Under the pieces are notes generated by a model. It did no database searches, was not told the origin of the DNA, and saw only the letters and a list, made by a program, of their open reading frames with translations. DNA of 64,000 nt, taken from contig JAIXYP010000007.1 in NCBI GenBank assembly GCA_027490155.1, positions 21,965 to 85,964 of the forward strand, given 5' to 3'. Numbering within the stretch: the first letter of the stretch is position 1; every line of letters begins with the position of its first letter. A program made the translations under genes and the position numbers. Source of the stretch: Cytophagaceae bacterium (lineage in GTDB: Bacteria; Bacteroidota; Bacteroidia; Cytophagales; Flexibacteraceae). Positions 47,538-57,194 of this stretch are shown in pieces.

Positions 47538-50500
47538 ATGCGTGCCATCCAAAAATGGATACGCCTTTGCATGCTACTGGCATGTTTGGGCGCCTCCATA
47601 CCATTTGCCAGAGGACAGAACTATGTCCTGAACGAAAACTTTGATGCCGGAACCAATCCAGGCTGGCTATTTAGTACTACCGCTGGCGGCAACGACTGGA
47701 AGGTAGTTACTACCGGCGGGGTCTCGAACACAGGGTCGCTCTACAACAAGTACATGGGTGGCACGGGGATACCAAACTTTGCCCTTAGTACGGGCTATAC
47801 CTTCACGGCTGGTATCACCTATACTTGTCGGTTCACGATCAAATCTGGCGCAACCAATAGGCGCAACTTTTTTGCTTGTTTTAACAGCACCCGTGCGCGC
47901 AACGGATCTGAAACCATCATTACCTCAGTTACTAACGTAGGTACGGCCTTCACGACCTACAATGCAACTTTTACGGTCCCGACCACTGGTACCTACTATA
48001 TGTTGTACTACTTGACATACATAGGAGGATCGACCTATAACACAATTTTCCTAGATGACTTGCAAGTCTTCTGGACCAATAGCCCACCTAGTGTTAGCCT
48101 GACCTATCCTGCCTCAGCTACGACATTAACCGCTGGCTCAAGTGCGACCCTAGCTGCAACGGCAACAGATGCCGATGGCACAATCGATAGCGTTGTGTTC
48201 TATAACAACGGTGCCCGCCTTGGTCGGGATTTAACAAGTCCTTATACCTTTGGTTGGACGGTCCCTGCTGGTGCAAATAGCATCACGGCTAGGGCTTATG
48301 ACAATGGTGGTGCCAATACACTTAGCAGCGCAACTGTCCTGACTGGCAACCAAGCACCAAGTGTTAGCCTGACTTATCCTGCCTCGGCAACGACTGTACT
48401 TGTTGGCACCTCAGCCACGCTTGCCACAACCGCCACAGATGCTGATGGCACTGTTGATAGCGTTGTATTCTTCAGCAACGGAACTCGTCTAGGTCGTGAT
48501 GTAAGCAGCCCTTTTACACTTGATTGGACCGTCCCTGCTGGAACTAATAGCATTACTGCACGAGCTTATGACAATGGAGGTGCCAATACCCTTAGCAATG
48601 CCAATAACTTGACGGGAAATATAGCCCCGACTGTTTCTATCAACTCTCCTGCCAACAATAGTTATGCGGCTACCGGCTCGATCCTGACGATTTCGGTCAA
48701 TGCGGCTGATGCAGATGGTTCGGTGGCCAAAGTGTCTTTTTATGATGGTGCTACTCTATTGGGTGAGGATATGACTAGCCCATTTAGCTTGGCCTGGACC
48801 ATTACTTCAGGATCGCATAACCTAACTGCTATTGCCGAGGACAATGATGGTGCAACAACTACCTCGTCAGCCATTGTGGTTATCGGCAACCTCCCTCCGA
48901 CGGCTACCCTAACATCACCTGCCGCATTGGCCCTGATTGCTTCTGGTAACATCGTTTTGACCGCCGATGCATCTGATCCGGATGGTGCTATCATCAAGGT
49001 GGAGTTTTTTGCGAATGGCGCCAAAGTAGGGGAGGACCTAACGGCTCCGTTTAGTTTTACGTGGGCAGCTACCTCGGGGTCTTATGCCCTCTATGCACTT
49101 GCAACGGATGCCGCTGGCACAACGGGGCAATCGGCCTTTGTGAATGTGGTAGTTACTGACCGTCCGACACTTTCCATTACTTCGCCTGCCAATAATGCCA
49201 CAATTGAGGCTGGTAACATCTATATCAGGACTGCTGCTACGGATGCTGATGGCTCTATTGATCGAGTGATTTTCTATAACGGATCTACCATCATCGGTAA
49301 TGATTCGGTAGCACCTTATCAACTTGTATATAATTTTTTGGTAGGATCGTATCCTAACCTCAAGGCTGTCGCAACGGATAACCTCGGGATGACAAGTCTA
49401 GATGCTAATCTCTCCATTACGGTGACTAGCCCTTCGGCAGCAGTGTTGTTCAATAATGATTTTAATGTAGCACTAAATGGCTTCTTCTTGCCAAACGGGA
49501 ACGTATCGCACAATTGGAAATATTGGGTTGGTAGTGGTGTTGGCGGAACTAACTGTTTGCACAGCAAATTGCCGAATGCTAATGATTTTGTAGCCTCGCC
49601 GGCAGTAACGCTTTCTGGCACTAACGAATACAACGCCGTCTGGAAAGCAAGGCTCGACAAGGGTTCGTCTAGTCGTAGAATCGTTGTAGGATACAATTCA
49701 ACTGCGACTCACCTTGGTGCCATTTGGGTGGATAGTGTGCAGCTACCGGCCAACTCGTATGCTACGCCTAACTATGTGACTTATGCCTCACGCCTTAGCC
49801 CACCAGTAGCTGGGACTTATTATGTATTATGGAAAGCCGTAGGTTCTGGCTATGTCGATGCTTATCTTGATGATCTAAGCCTTGAGAAAAATAATCTTCC
49901 TACTGTAAGCTTAACCAGCCCTGTGGCCAATGCTACCTTTAACGAAGGAGTAAGCATCTTGCTAGAAGCAACCGCAGCCGATCTAGATGGCACTGTTAAG
50001 AAGGTTGAGTTTTATGACGGAACCACTAAAATTGGTGAGGACACAACTGCACCCTACAGCTTTAATTGGACAAATTATTTGCCAGGCGTCAGGTCTATCT
50101 TCGCAAAAGCGATAGATAACCGTGGAAATATTGTGACTAGTACCGGTATTCCTATCCAAATTAACTTCTCTGACGGTACACTATCGACCTATATCCACTG
50201 GTCGTTTGAGCAAGGTGTTACGCCATGGACAGTGGGCCCTAATTGCTCGGTCCAGACCAAGAATAGCATCGGATACAATGGCAGCAACAACTATTGGTTA
50301 TTCTATATCAATAGCGGTCAGCTGGGCGAAATTATATCGCCTAAAGTCTATTTGTTTGCTGGCACGACCTACAAATTCGAATATAGGCCTAACCCTGCTG
50401 GCACCTCTTCACGTACGATCCGTTGGTATGTCAATAATCAGAATGCCATCACTGGTGCAACACAGGTCAGCACCTGGACAGGTACGAATGCCAATGCATT

Positions 50501-53500
50501 TGCCAAACAGACCTTTACTTTTACGGTTCCTGCAGATGGCGCCTATTACATGATTTGGAATTCTGTCCAGACGGGTTATACCCAAGTTTATATGGACGAA
50601 AACCGATTGATTGGTAACATCAACTCGGCCCCGCAGGTTTCTGTTACCTCACCAGCCAATAATATCTTGGCAGGCGAAGGCAGCAAAATCAAATTCGCGG
50701 TCAATGCCCTTGACCTCGATGGGCAAGTCCAATATGTCGCCTTTTTCGCCAATGGTCATGAGATTGGGCGTGATAGCACAGCACCTTATACCCTGACTTA
50801 CAGTGCCCTTACTCCTGGTTCCTATACATGGTATGCCGAAGCCAAAGATGACCGCAATGGTTTTGGCTCTAGCCTTCCACAAACTATCACGATTGATCCA
50901 TCACGGATCCAGGCATCTTCCTACCTCGGTAGTGATGGTGCGGCCGAAGATGTCCGTGGTACTGTTATCCAGTCAGACGGTACCCTTGTGTTAGCTGCTA
51001 ATATCGGTAGCACAAACCCTGGTGGTGTGTCTGCAACCTTACTCAATGGTGCTACTGCCACATCTGGTGGTGCAATTATCCGCCTGAGCAACAATGGCCA
51101 AACTGTCCTATCAGTTACTCGGGTTGCTGCCAAAGTGGGTGACCTAAGCAAAGATGCTGCTGGTAACCTCTACCTCGCGTGTGCGAACCAAGGATTGATC
51201 AAACTCGACGCCACTGCAGGTGCTGTGGTCTGGGCAAGGACTTTTGACAAAGCCGTCTTGCGCGTCGATGCTGGACCAGCTGGCAACACTGCTATCATGA
51301 CCGCTACAACTGAAGACTTTAATGCCTTCACGATTGGTGGTGCCACTATCAGGATTCATGATCCCAATGGTATTGAATTGTCTAACTACGGTGGACCTTC
51401 GCAATACAATCATGATGTTTGTATCGACGAGGCCTCTGGTACGGTGATCAGCATCGGTACCAAAAATTTCTATACTTCATCATCTGGAGGTAGTTCGCTC
51501 CCTGTTTATGTCGCCGCCTGCCAAGGACGTGATTTTGCTGGTACGCTCAAATTCACGATGTATGACTGGATTGGTGATAACACCTCACCACGCTGGATCA
51601 ATAGGTCTGACAACAATATGGCCGATGTCCGTGCCAGCCGTTGTATGATTGGTGCGGATGGTAAACTCTATATCTTGTTCGAAACCTTTGGTGGTAACCA
51701 CCATCTGCGTTACGATCCGTTTGATATCATGAAACCAACACCTGCTGTGGGTGGTGACAACTATTTCACGATGTCTAACACTGGTACCGAGACGCATATC
51801 TATGTCGGCAAATATGTCCCTGGTACTGGTGCATTTATCCAAGGACAGAATCTGACTAACCGACTAACAAATGGAAAAGGCAATACCATCGTTGGCCAAC
51901 AAGCTGGCATGGCCACTGACATTTTGGGACGGCTTTACATCGTAACTTCCACAGCAACTGGCTTGCCGATTAACTATGAGTACTTGTCAGGCGAATATAG
52001 TGGCGGCGCTGCCCTAGTTATGCTAAGCCCTGATTTCCGTAACCGTGACATCGTTACTCGTTTTGCAACAAGTGGATATGGATTTTCGATTGCTGTTAGT
52101 GGCGAGCAGATCTTGCTTGGTGGCCGCGTTACGAGCAATGACCTCTACACCCGCAATGCCCTGCAATCAACCCAGAGCGGAAGCCAAGATGCTTTCTTCC
52201 TGACTGCCAACTACAACAACATGTTCAGCTACAAGGCTGGTGTACACCCACGTTTGTTTTTCTCGGCGGCAGAGGTGCCAGCCATCAGGTCCAAACTGAC
52301 CCAGGAACCATTTGCCTCGATGTTGACACGTTTGCAACAAACCTTGACCCAGAATGAGTTTGGCAACGGACCTATCGATACTGTTACTGACACCTATGAC
52401 ATCGTGATCTTGGCGCATAACCATGCCAACCTCTATATGCTGACTGGTAACGAGTATCATGCCATCCAGGCCAAACGTTGGGTAGATACCATCATCAATG
52501 GTAATGCAGGTGTGGCTTGGGCCTCGACATCACTCAAGGGCCTCACAAGCTTCTATCTAGCGACCAAGGTTGCCATCATCTATGATCTTTGCTACAACTC
52601 TAGCAACTGGGATGAGGTCTTCAAATATAATGTATCGTTCCGCCTGCGCGAAATGGCAGATATGATCACGACCAATGGTGGTACCGAGCAGAATTCTGAC
52701 TTAGCTAGCAACTGGCAAGGCTCACGTGGGGCTAGTGCTGGTATCGCTTACCTAGCACTTGATCATAAATACACTGCTGCGAACTTGACGACCAGCTATG
52801 GCAAGGTGACCAACTACATCAACAACAACCTCGGCAGCCAAACTGCTAGCAAGGGCTGGAACGTAGAAGGCTTGGGCTATACTTACTACCCTTGGGGACC
52901 AATGATTGGGCCATTCGGTATTGCTATGGCACGGTCTAACCCTGCAAACAACCTGCGCAATATTGCCTCTGTCCGGAACCAGTATTGGACCGGATGGGCA
53001 GTCAACAGCACAGCTGCCAACCTTGGCGGGTTCAATGGTTATCGCCCAGATTTCTCGGATGACAATCCGCATATTTCTGGCGAAGGTTTCTTGGGTCAAT
53101 CGTTCTATTATATGGACAGTACCTTGCTTGGCGCAGCACGTTATTGTTATGACAAACTAGTCGGTAGTAGTAATGCCGCCCCAACTTATGATGTTGCACG
53201 GGGTGGTACCCTGTTCTCGATACTGTACTATCCTACAAGTATCAACACTCAGGACCCTATGTCGGTCTCTGAGTGGCGCAATAACTTTACCGATGCACAA
53301 GGCAACGGATTCTACACCTATCGGAATGCCTATCAGGATGCCAATGACCACATTGCACAATTCCGGGCCAAACACCGCAACAGTGCTGGTAGCCATGATG
53401 CCCCTGACGGCTTAGGATTCCGTATCATTGGCAATGGTAATCCTTGGGCTATTGGTGGTGGTCGGGATGCACCAGGACGTGAAAGGTTGCAAAATGGACT

Positions 53501-54368
53501 CTACACCGTGACACCTGTTACGGGCACTTTTACCTCTAACCGTAATCTTGGTACTTTGGTTGGCACCCCAGTTTCGATGACAGATGGCAGTGGGCATACC
53601 ATCGCTTCCATGACCACCAATAGCGTGGGAGTTGGTACGCACAAACGTTGGTTTGTGGCCAACTATAACACGGCTCAAACAGGCGCAGATGCGATGTACA
53701 TCGTCGGTGATGAGAGCACGAACGGTCAGTTCTGGTCCATCAATACGCATCAGGACAACGTGATCACGACCAGTGGCAACACCTTCACGATCACTGCCCC
53801 AGATGGCAGTACCCTCAAAGGGACCGTCCTGCAGCCTACCACTAACTTCCGCTTCGTGACCAGCACTGGCACCCGTGGTAGTGGCTATGGCACTGCAACG
53901 ACCAACCAATGCCTCAACTTGCAGTCTGACAATGGCGATTACCTCATCGTGATGACGTTGGAAAAAGCAGGGCAGAGCCACCCAAGCGTGACTTATACTG
54001 GCACCGCAATCGTCAATTCGGTTGTTAAGGTCGGCACCTTGAGCTGCTCTATCTTGGCTACGGATGTGACTTATGCTTACAACACCCGCCTGACTGCCCT
54101 CAGCAATACGCTGGATGCAGACGTACTTGCTGTCTATCCTAACCCAACCAACGGGCAGGACCTCACGGTACGGCTTGAGCCTACGTACTATGGTCAGCCA
54201 TTACAGATCGTGATGACGGATGCAGTCGGCAAAGTTTGGTCCGACCGCAGGATGACAGCCACCGAGCTTAACACCTTGTCAACAGCTGGTATCCCAGCTG
54301 GTCTTTATAACCTTAACATCATCCTACCGACAGGCCGCACAGCCCTGAAGGTGGTGGTCACCCACTAG
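47538..54368 (+). CDS. giant T9SS protein: Ig-like array, propeller and heparinase II/III-like domain
   Basis: A 2276-residue exported protein; signal peptide about 1-26 (ending FARGQ). Modules in order: N-terminal jelly-roll (27-180, ending IFLDDLQVF), five Big_7-type Ig-like domains in tandem (about 182-630, core DADGTIDSVVFYNNGxxLG), a jelly-roll (about 635-785), a sixth Ig-like domain (about 786-880), another jelly-roll (about 885-1028), and a seventh Ig-like domain (about 1031-1115). A propeller-like region with QSDGTLVLAANIG and GGRVTSND follows (about 1120-1560). Then comes a heparinase II/III- or alginate-lyase-like part: HPRLFFSAAEVPAIRSKL, helical NLYMLTGNEYHAIQAKRW and GWNVEGLGYTYYPWGPM, and a beta-sheet region to about 2170. 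The type A sorting domain (VLAVYPNPTNGQDLTV, then IPAGLYNLNI) ends it. It probably binds and degrades an acidic polysaccharide; the substrate is unknown. Confidence 0.85.
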   Translation: MRAIQKWIRLCMLLACLGASIPFARGQNYVLNENFDAGTNPGWLFSTTAGGNDWKVVTTGGVSNTGSLYNKYMGGTGIPNFALSTGYTFTAGITYTCRFTIKSGATNRRNFFACFNSTRARNGSETIITSVTNVGTAFTTYNATFTVPTTGTYYMLYYLTYIGGSTYNTIFLDDLQVFWTNSPPSVSLTYPASATTLTAGSSATLAATATDADGTIDSVVFYNNGARLGRDLTSPYTFGWTVPAGANSITARAYDNGGANTLSSATVLTGNQAPSVSLTYPASATTVLVGTSATLATTATDADGTVDSVVFFSNGTRLGRDVSSPFTLDWTVPAGTNSITARAYDNGGANTLSNANNLTGNIAPTVSINSPANNSYAATGSILTISVNAADADGSVAKVSFYDGATLLGEDMTSPFSLAWTITSGSHNLTAIAEDNDGATTTSSAIVVIGNLPPTATLTSPAALALIASGNIVLTADASDPDGAIIKVEFFANGAKVGEDLTAPFSFTWAATSGSYALYALATDAAGTTGQSAFVNVVVTDRPTLSITSPANNATIEAGNIYIRTAATDADGSIDRVIFYNGSTIIGNDSVAPYQLVYNFLVGSYPNLKAVATDNLGMTSLDANLSITVTSPSAAVLFNNDFNVALNGFFLPNGNVSHNWKYWVGSGVGGTNCLHSKLPNANDFVASPAVTLSGTNEYNAVWKARLDKGSSSRRIVVGYNSTATHLGAIWVDSVQLPANSYATPNYVTYASRLSPPVAGTYYVLWKAVGSGYVDAYLDDLSLEKNNLPTVSLTSPVANATFNEGVSILLEATAADLDGTVKKVEFYDGTTKIGEDTTAPYSFNWTNYLPGVRSIFAKAIDNRGNIVTSTGIPIQINFSDGTLSTYIHWSFEQGVTPWTVGPNCSVQTKNSIGYNGSNNYWLFYINSGQLGEIISPKVYLFAGTTYKFEYRPNPAGTSSRTIRWYVNNQNAITGATQVSTWTGTNANAFAKQTFTFTVPADGAYYMIWNSVQTGYTQVYMDENRLIGNINSAPQVSVTSPANNILAGEGSKIKFAVNALDLDGQVQYVAFFANGHEIGRDSTAPYTLTYSALTPGSYTWYAEAKDDRNGFGSSLPQTITIDPSRIQASSYLGSDGAAEDVRGTVIQSDGTLVLAANIGSTNPGGVSATLLNGATATSGGAIIRLSNNGQTVLSVTRVAAKVGDLSKDAAGNLYLACANQGLIKLDATAGAVVWARTFDKAVLRVDAGPAGNTAIMTATTEDFNAFTIGGATIRIHDPNGIELSNYGGPSQYNHDVCIDEASGTVISIGTKNFYTSSSGGSSLPVYVAACQGRDFAGTLKFTMYDWIGDNTSPRWINRSDNNMADVRASRCMIGADGKLYILFETFGGNHHLRYDPFDIMKPTPAVGGDNYFTMSNTGTETHIYVGKYVPGTGAFIQGQNLTNRLTNGKGNTIVGQQAGMATDILGRLYIVTSTATGLPINYEYLSGEYSGGAALVMLSPDFRNRDIVTRFATSGYGFSIAVSGEQILLGGRVTSNDLYTRNALQSTQSGSQDAFFLTANYNNMFSYKAGVHPRLFFSAAEVPAIRSKLTQEPFASMLTRLQQTLTQNEFGNGPIDTVTDTYDIVILAHNHANLYMLTGNEYHAIQAKRWVDTIINGNAGVAWASTSLKGLTSFYLATKVAIIYDLCYNSSNWDEVFKYNVSFRLREMADMITTNGGTEQNSDLASNWQGSRGASAGIAYLALDHKYTAANLTTSYGKVTNYINNNLGSQTASKGWNVEGLGYTYYPWGPMIGPFGIAMARSNPANNLRNIASVRNQYWTGWAVNSTAANLGGFNGYRPDFSDDNPHISGEGFLGQSFYYMDSTLLGAARYCYDKLVGSSNAAPTYDVARGGTLFSILYYPTSINTQDPMSVSEWRNNFTDAQGNGFYTYRNAYQDANDHIAQFRAKHRNSAGSHDAPDGLGFRIIGNGNPWAIGGGRDAPGRERLQNGLYTVTPVTGTFTSNRNLGTLVGTPVSMTDGSGHTIASMTTNSVGVGTHKRWFVANYNTAQTGADAMYIVGDESTNGQFWSINTHQDNVITTSGNTFTITAPDGSTLKGTVLQPTTNFRFVTSTGTRGSGYGTATTNQCLNLQSDNGDYLIVMTLEKAGQSHPSVTYTGTAIVNSVVKVGTLSCSILATDVTYAYNTRLTALSNTLDADVLAVYPNPTNGQDLTVRLEPTYYGQPLQIVMTDAVGKVWSDRRMTATELNTLSTAGIPAGLYNLNIILPTGRTALKVVVTH
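48082..49425 (+). repeat. five tandem Ig-like (Big_7) coding repeats of about 270 bp
   Basis: Repeat starts at about 48082, 48354, 48627, 48895 and 49163, each about 90 codons. Units 1 and 2 are the most alike in DNA (shared AGTGTTAGCCTGAC and GACAATGG(T/A)GGTGCCAATAC), so they are probably a recent duplication. Two further copies lie at about 49897 and 50631. Confidence 0.8.
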
Positions 54369-54414
54369 CCTGAACTAGTTATCCAGTATTATTTTAGCGT
54401 TTCATAGTACCCGG

Positions 54415-54449
54415 ACCACCCTTTGGCTTTGCTGGAGGGTGGTTTTTTT
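54415..54449 (+). terminator. intrinsic terminator after the 2276-residue protein gene
   Basis: ACCACCCT and AGGGTGGT form an 8-bp stem with a 13-base loop, followed by seven Ts. It lies about 45 bp after the stop codon. Confidence 0.9.
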
Positions 54450-54712
54450 GGTGGTGGGGGGATTTGAGATTTGGCAACTCAGAAAGGTCAAGGTTAGTGT
54501 TTCACCTAAGGATCGCTTGGCCAGGTGGGCAAAAGCAGGTTCGGGTTGCTATTAGTCAATAGGGGGGGTAATGATGCTTGTTAGATTAGTGAAATTATGC
54601 TAATTTGCGTACTACAACCCTTTGCCCTGGTTGTGACCCAGCTTTGTCCCTTCGCCAGCTAGCCCTGCAGTTATCTCAGGTTCGCCCCATATTCTATTGT
54701 ATCAAGTACTTG

Positions 54713-55456
54713 ATGTTCCTGAAGGCCTATTTGGGTCAGGTGAGGGCCAACGCCAAGTTTTTGAAGAAGCAACCTGTAACCCTCAGAGTGCCACCAGCCT
54801 ATTACATGTATGAGGTTTTTGGCCCCAACCTGTCCAGTTTCTACCGCAGTGGGATAGAGGTTGCCGAGTTTGTTCGTCAGCAGCTAGGCATAAACCAGCG
54901 GCCAGCACATCTGCTAGACCTTGGCTGTGGAGTGGGGCGGATTACCTTCCCATTGGCGCAATTGCTGGACCCAGCTGTCAAGGTGTATGGATGTGACATC
55001 CATGCCGGGATGATCAATTGGTGCAGCCAGCAAGCAACTGATGGCAATTTGGAATTTCGGCACCAGCCAAGCCTAACGACCTTACCTTTTACCGATCACC
55101 ATTTCGGCAGTGTTGTTGTTTTGTCCATTATTACACATACCAGTGCAGCAGATGTCGCCCCTTTCTTGGCTGAGATCCACCGTGTTACCAGCTCTAGAGG
55201 TTTGGTGTTGCTCACAACCCAAGGTGATACCTTTGTTGATCGGCTGCTGGACCATGAGCGTAAGGCTTACATGAAGGATGGATATTACTACCGCACCATT
55301 GGCCCCCGTGGTGATCGCTTCTATTCATCCTATCATAGCCGCGCCTGTATTGATCAGTTGATTGAAGACCGTTTCGAGGTGGTGTCGTACAAAGCAGGCA
55401 CTGTTGGGGCGGTGCGGCCAGCGCAGGATGTGTATGTGTTGAGGCGGGTGGGGTAG
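54713..55456 (+). CDS. SAM-dependent class I methyltransferase
   Basis: A 247-residue cytoplasmic enzyme from ATG 54713; the frame is open to a TTG at 54605 but the added 36 residues look non-coding. The SAM-binding motif is LLDLGCGVGRITFPLA (68-76 core), with Asp95 in VYGCDIHAGMINWC as the acidic ribose-binding residue, then SVVVLSIITHTSA as the motif after the third strand. An N-terminal helical extension (FLKAYLGQVRANAKFLKK) and a C-terminal part with KAYMKDGYYYRTIGPRGDRFYSSYH resemble Bacteroidota enzymes of glycan or lipid biosynthesis, but the substrate is unknown. It is convergent with the following lipoprotein gene. Confidence 0.83.
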   Translation: MFLKAYLGQVRANAKFLKKQPVTLRVPPAYYMYEVFGPNLSSFYRSGIEVAEFVRQQLGINQRPAHLLDLGCGVGRITFPLAQLLDPAVKVYGCDIHAGMINWCSQQATDGNLEFRHQPSLTTLPFTDHHFGSVVVLSIITHTSAADVAPFLAEIHRVTSSRGLVLLTTQGDTFVDRLLDHERKAYMKDGYYYRTIGPRGDRFYSSYHSRACIDQLIEDRFEVVSYKAGTVGAVRPAQDVYVLRRVG

Positions 55457-55558
55457 AATTCTGTCTGAACTTGGATTTCAGAAAAAAGAGTCAATAAATA
55501 AAGCTACTTGCTTTGAAAAAAAACTAAATTAATCTTAAAAAAACGTTGGTACTAGCGT

Positions 55559-55903
55559 CTATCGCTTAATATAAGTTTTATTGCCGTTCTGATTTATATA
55601 ATACTGTCCACCACGTGGACCTGTGTAAATTTGGTTGTTGTAGATTGTAGACGGCGGTGTTATGTACGTCTTGTTGCCATTTCCGTTTATGTAGTATTGT
55701 CCTCCACGTGGACCTGTATAAATAGTGCGACCCTGAACAGTAGAAGGGGAGTGATAATTTTGTGGTTCTGAATCAGTTTGTTCTGAACTATAATAATCTG
55801 GCCCATAGGATGCCTGAAGGAGACTTTGGCAGCCGGTTGTCTGGAGCAGTAACAAAATACTGCAAATTAATATCAATAAACTACGATTGAATAAAGAAGT
55901 CAT
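55559..55903 (-). CDS. small lipoprotein with tandem PBCV-adaptor-like repeats
   Basis: A 114-residue protein with a lipoprotein signal peptide: LLILICSILLLLQTTGC, the lipid-modified Cys at 25. After a short Ser/Gln-rich spacer come two copies of a 20-residue motif, YTGPRGGQYYINGNGNKT and YTGPRGGQYYINQNGNKT, separated by ITPPSTIYNNQI. The motif matches what I remember as the PBCV-specific basic adaptor domain, found in giant-virus proteins and scattered bacterial proteins. The function is unknown; it should sit on the periplasmic side of the inner membrane or in the outer membrane. The gene is surrounded by AT-rich sequence and points toward the methyltransferase gene. Confidence 0.8.
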   Translation of the reverse strand: MTSLFNRSLLILICSILLLLQTTGCQSLLQASYGPDYYSSEQTDSEPQNYHSPSTVQGRTIYTGPRGGQYYINGNGNKTYITPPSTIYNNQIYTGPRGGQYYINQNGNKTYIKR

Positions 55904-56085
55904 TGGGGTGTGTATCTTAACGAGGTATAAATATTGGAGTTTAACTGGTAGTTTTTAGTCTGGTTTTTTATTTCAAAACTGGCATTGCAAAGACGAGTAA
56001 CTAATTGCGTAAAATTACAAGAAAATTTAACTTTATCAAAATTGTAGTTTGAGGTCGAAAATCAATGCCTGAATACACCCCCCCC

Positions 56086-56118
56086 AAAAAAAACAAAACC
56101 CCAGCCAAAGCCAGGGTT
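56086..56118 (-). terminator. intrinsic terminator of mreB (minus strand)
   Basis: Read on the minus strand, AACCCTGGC pairs with GGCTGGGGTT (two wobble pairs) around a 4-base loop and is followed by a T-rich tract that on the plus strand is a run of As. A C8-A8 tract lies next to it. Confidence 0.65.
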
Positions 56119-56146
56119 CCGTCATCAATATCAATAATACCAACAC

Positions 56147-57172
56147 CTACGTCATCAATACAGACTTGTAGGCGTCAAGGTTCTTGAGGCATTGGCCAGT
56201 ACCACGCACAACAGCACGGAGCGGATCATCGGCGATGTGGACAGGTAGTTTGGTTTTAAGGGATAGGCGTTTGTCTAGGCCACGGAGCAAGGCCCCACCA
56301 CCGGTGAGGTAAATGCCGCGCTCATAAATGTCAGCGCTCAGCTCGGGTGGGCTCATCTCAAGGGCCTTCAGGACGGCATCCTCGATCTTCATCACGGATT
56401 TATCCAGCGCAAAGGCGATTTCGCCGTAGGAAAGTTTCTGGGTTTTCGGGATACCCGTCATCAAGTCACGGCCACGTACTTCATAATCCTCAGGCGGATT
56501 GTCTAGCTCGCCAAGGGCAGAGCCGATAGCAACTTTGACAAGCTCGGCACTGCGCTCGCCCACCAATAGGTTGTGTTGGCGGCGCATGTACTCGATGATC
56601 TCCTTGGTGAAGACGTCACCCGCTACTTTGACCGACTCGTCGCAAACGATACCGGACAGGGCTATGACGGCAATCTCCGTCGTACCACCACCGATGTCCA
56701 CGATCATGTTGCCGATCGGCTGCTCGATATCGATGCCGATACCGATCGCGGCAGCTATAGGCTCATGGATCATATAGACCTCTTTGGCGCCAGCGTGTTC
56801 GCAGCTATCCTTCACAGCCCTTTTCTCCACCTCGGTAATGCCAGAAGGGATACAGACCACCATACGATGGGATGGTGTCAGGAGACGGTTTTGGGCACCG
56901 ATCATCTTGATCATGCCCCTGATCATTTGCTCAGCGGCGGTGAAATCAGCAATAACCCCGTCCTTAAGCGGACGGATGGTGCGGACAGCGGAATGCGTTT
57001 TTTCGTGCATTTGCATGGCCTCCTTGCCGATGGCCATCACTTTGCCACTCTGTATGTTGATTGCGATGATGGACGGTTCGTCCACCACAATTCTGTCTTT
57101 ATGTATAATGAGCGTGTTTGCGGTACCGAGGTCAATCGCAATGTCGCTGGTAAATAAGTCGAAGAAGCCCAT
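56147..57172 (-). CDS. mreB: rod-shape determining protein MreB
   Basis: A 341-residue bacterial actin homologue, which polymerises under the inner membrane and guides lateral peptidoglycan synthesis. The actin-fold nucleotide motifs are present: phosphate-1 AIDLGTANT (12-20), phosphate-2 IVDIGGGTTEIAV (157-169), connect-1 HEPIAAAIG (136-144), and LTGGGALLRGLD near 290. The N-terminal MGFFDLFTSD is a likely amphipathic membrane-binding start. Length matches the family (about 340-350). A perfect -7 box lies 15 bp upstream on the minus strand, so the leader is very short. No mreC/mreD gene is seen downstream in the window; the gene that follows on this strand is an unrelated lipoprotein. Confidence 0.95.
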   Translation of the reverse strand: MGFFDLFTSDIAIDLGTANTLIIHKDRIVVDEPSIIAINIQSGKVMAIGKEAMQMHEKTHSAVRTIRPLKDGVIADFTAAEQMIRGMIKMIGAQNRLLTPSHRMVVCIPSGITEVEKRAVKDSCEHAGAKEVYMIHEPIAAAIGIGIDIEQPIGNMIVDIGGGTTEIAVIALSGIVCDESVKVAGDVFTKEIIEYMRRQHNLLVGERSAELVKVAIGSALGELDNPPEDYEVRGRDLMTGIPKTQKLSYGEIAFALDKSVMKIEDAVLKALEMSPPELSADIYERGIYLTGGGALLRGLDKRLSLKTKLPVHIADDPLRAVVRGTGQCLKNLDAYKSVLMT

Positions 57173-57186
57173 GGCAAAAATTTCCG

Positions 57187-57194
57187 CAAAGATA
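57187..57194 (-). promoter_or_regulatory. -7 box for mreB (minus strand)
   Basis: On the minus strand it reads TATCTTTG followed by C, a perfect TAnnTTTG box. It ends 14 bp before the start codon, so the transcript leader is only about 8 nt. The nearest upstream TTG is 13 bp away, shorter than usual. Confidence 0.55.

Noticed and set aside
53412..53981. A 189-codon minus-strand frame inside the giant heparinase-like gene
   Set aside because: The plus strand encodes conserved domains throughout; the antisense protein has no recognisable motif.
56077..56093. A C8-A8 homopolymer junction as a phase-variation switch
   Set aside because: It lies in the tail of the mreB terminator, not in a promoter or reading frame, so slippage would probably have no effect.
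56573..57157. A 194-codon plus-strand frame antisense to mreB
   Set aside because: The product is His/Asp-rich, as expected from reading mreB backwards, and the mreB motifs on the other strand are complete.
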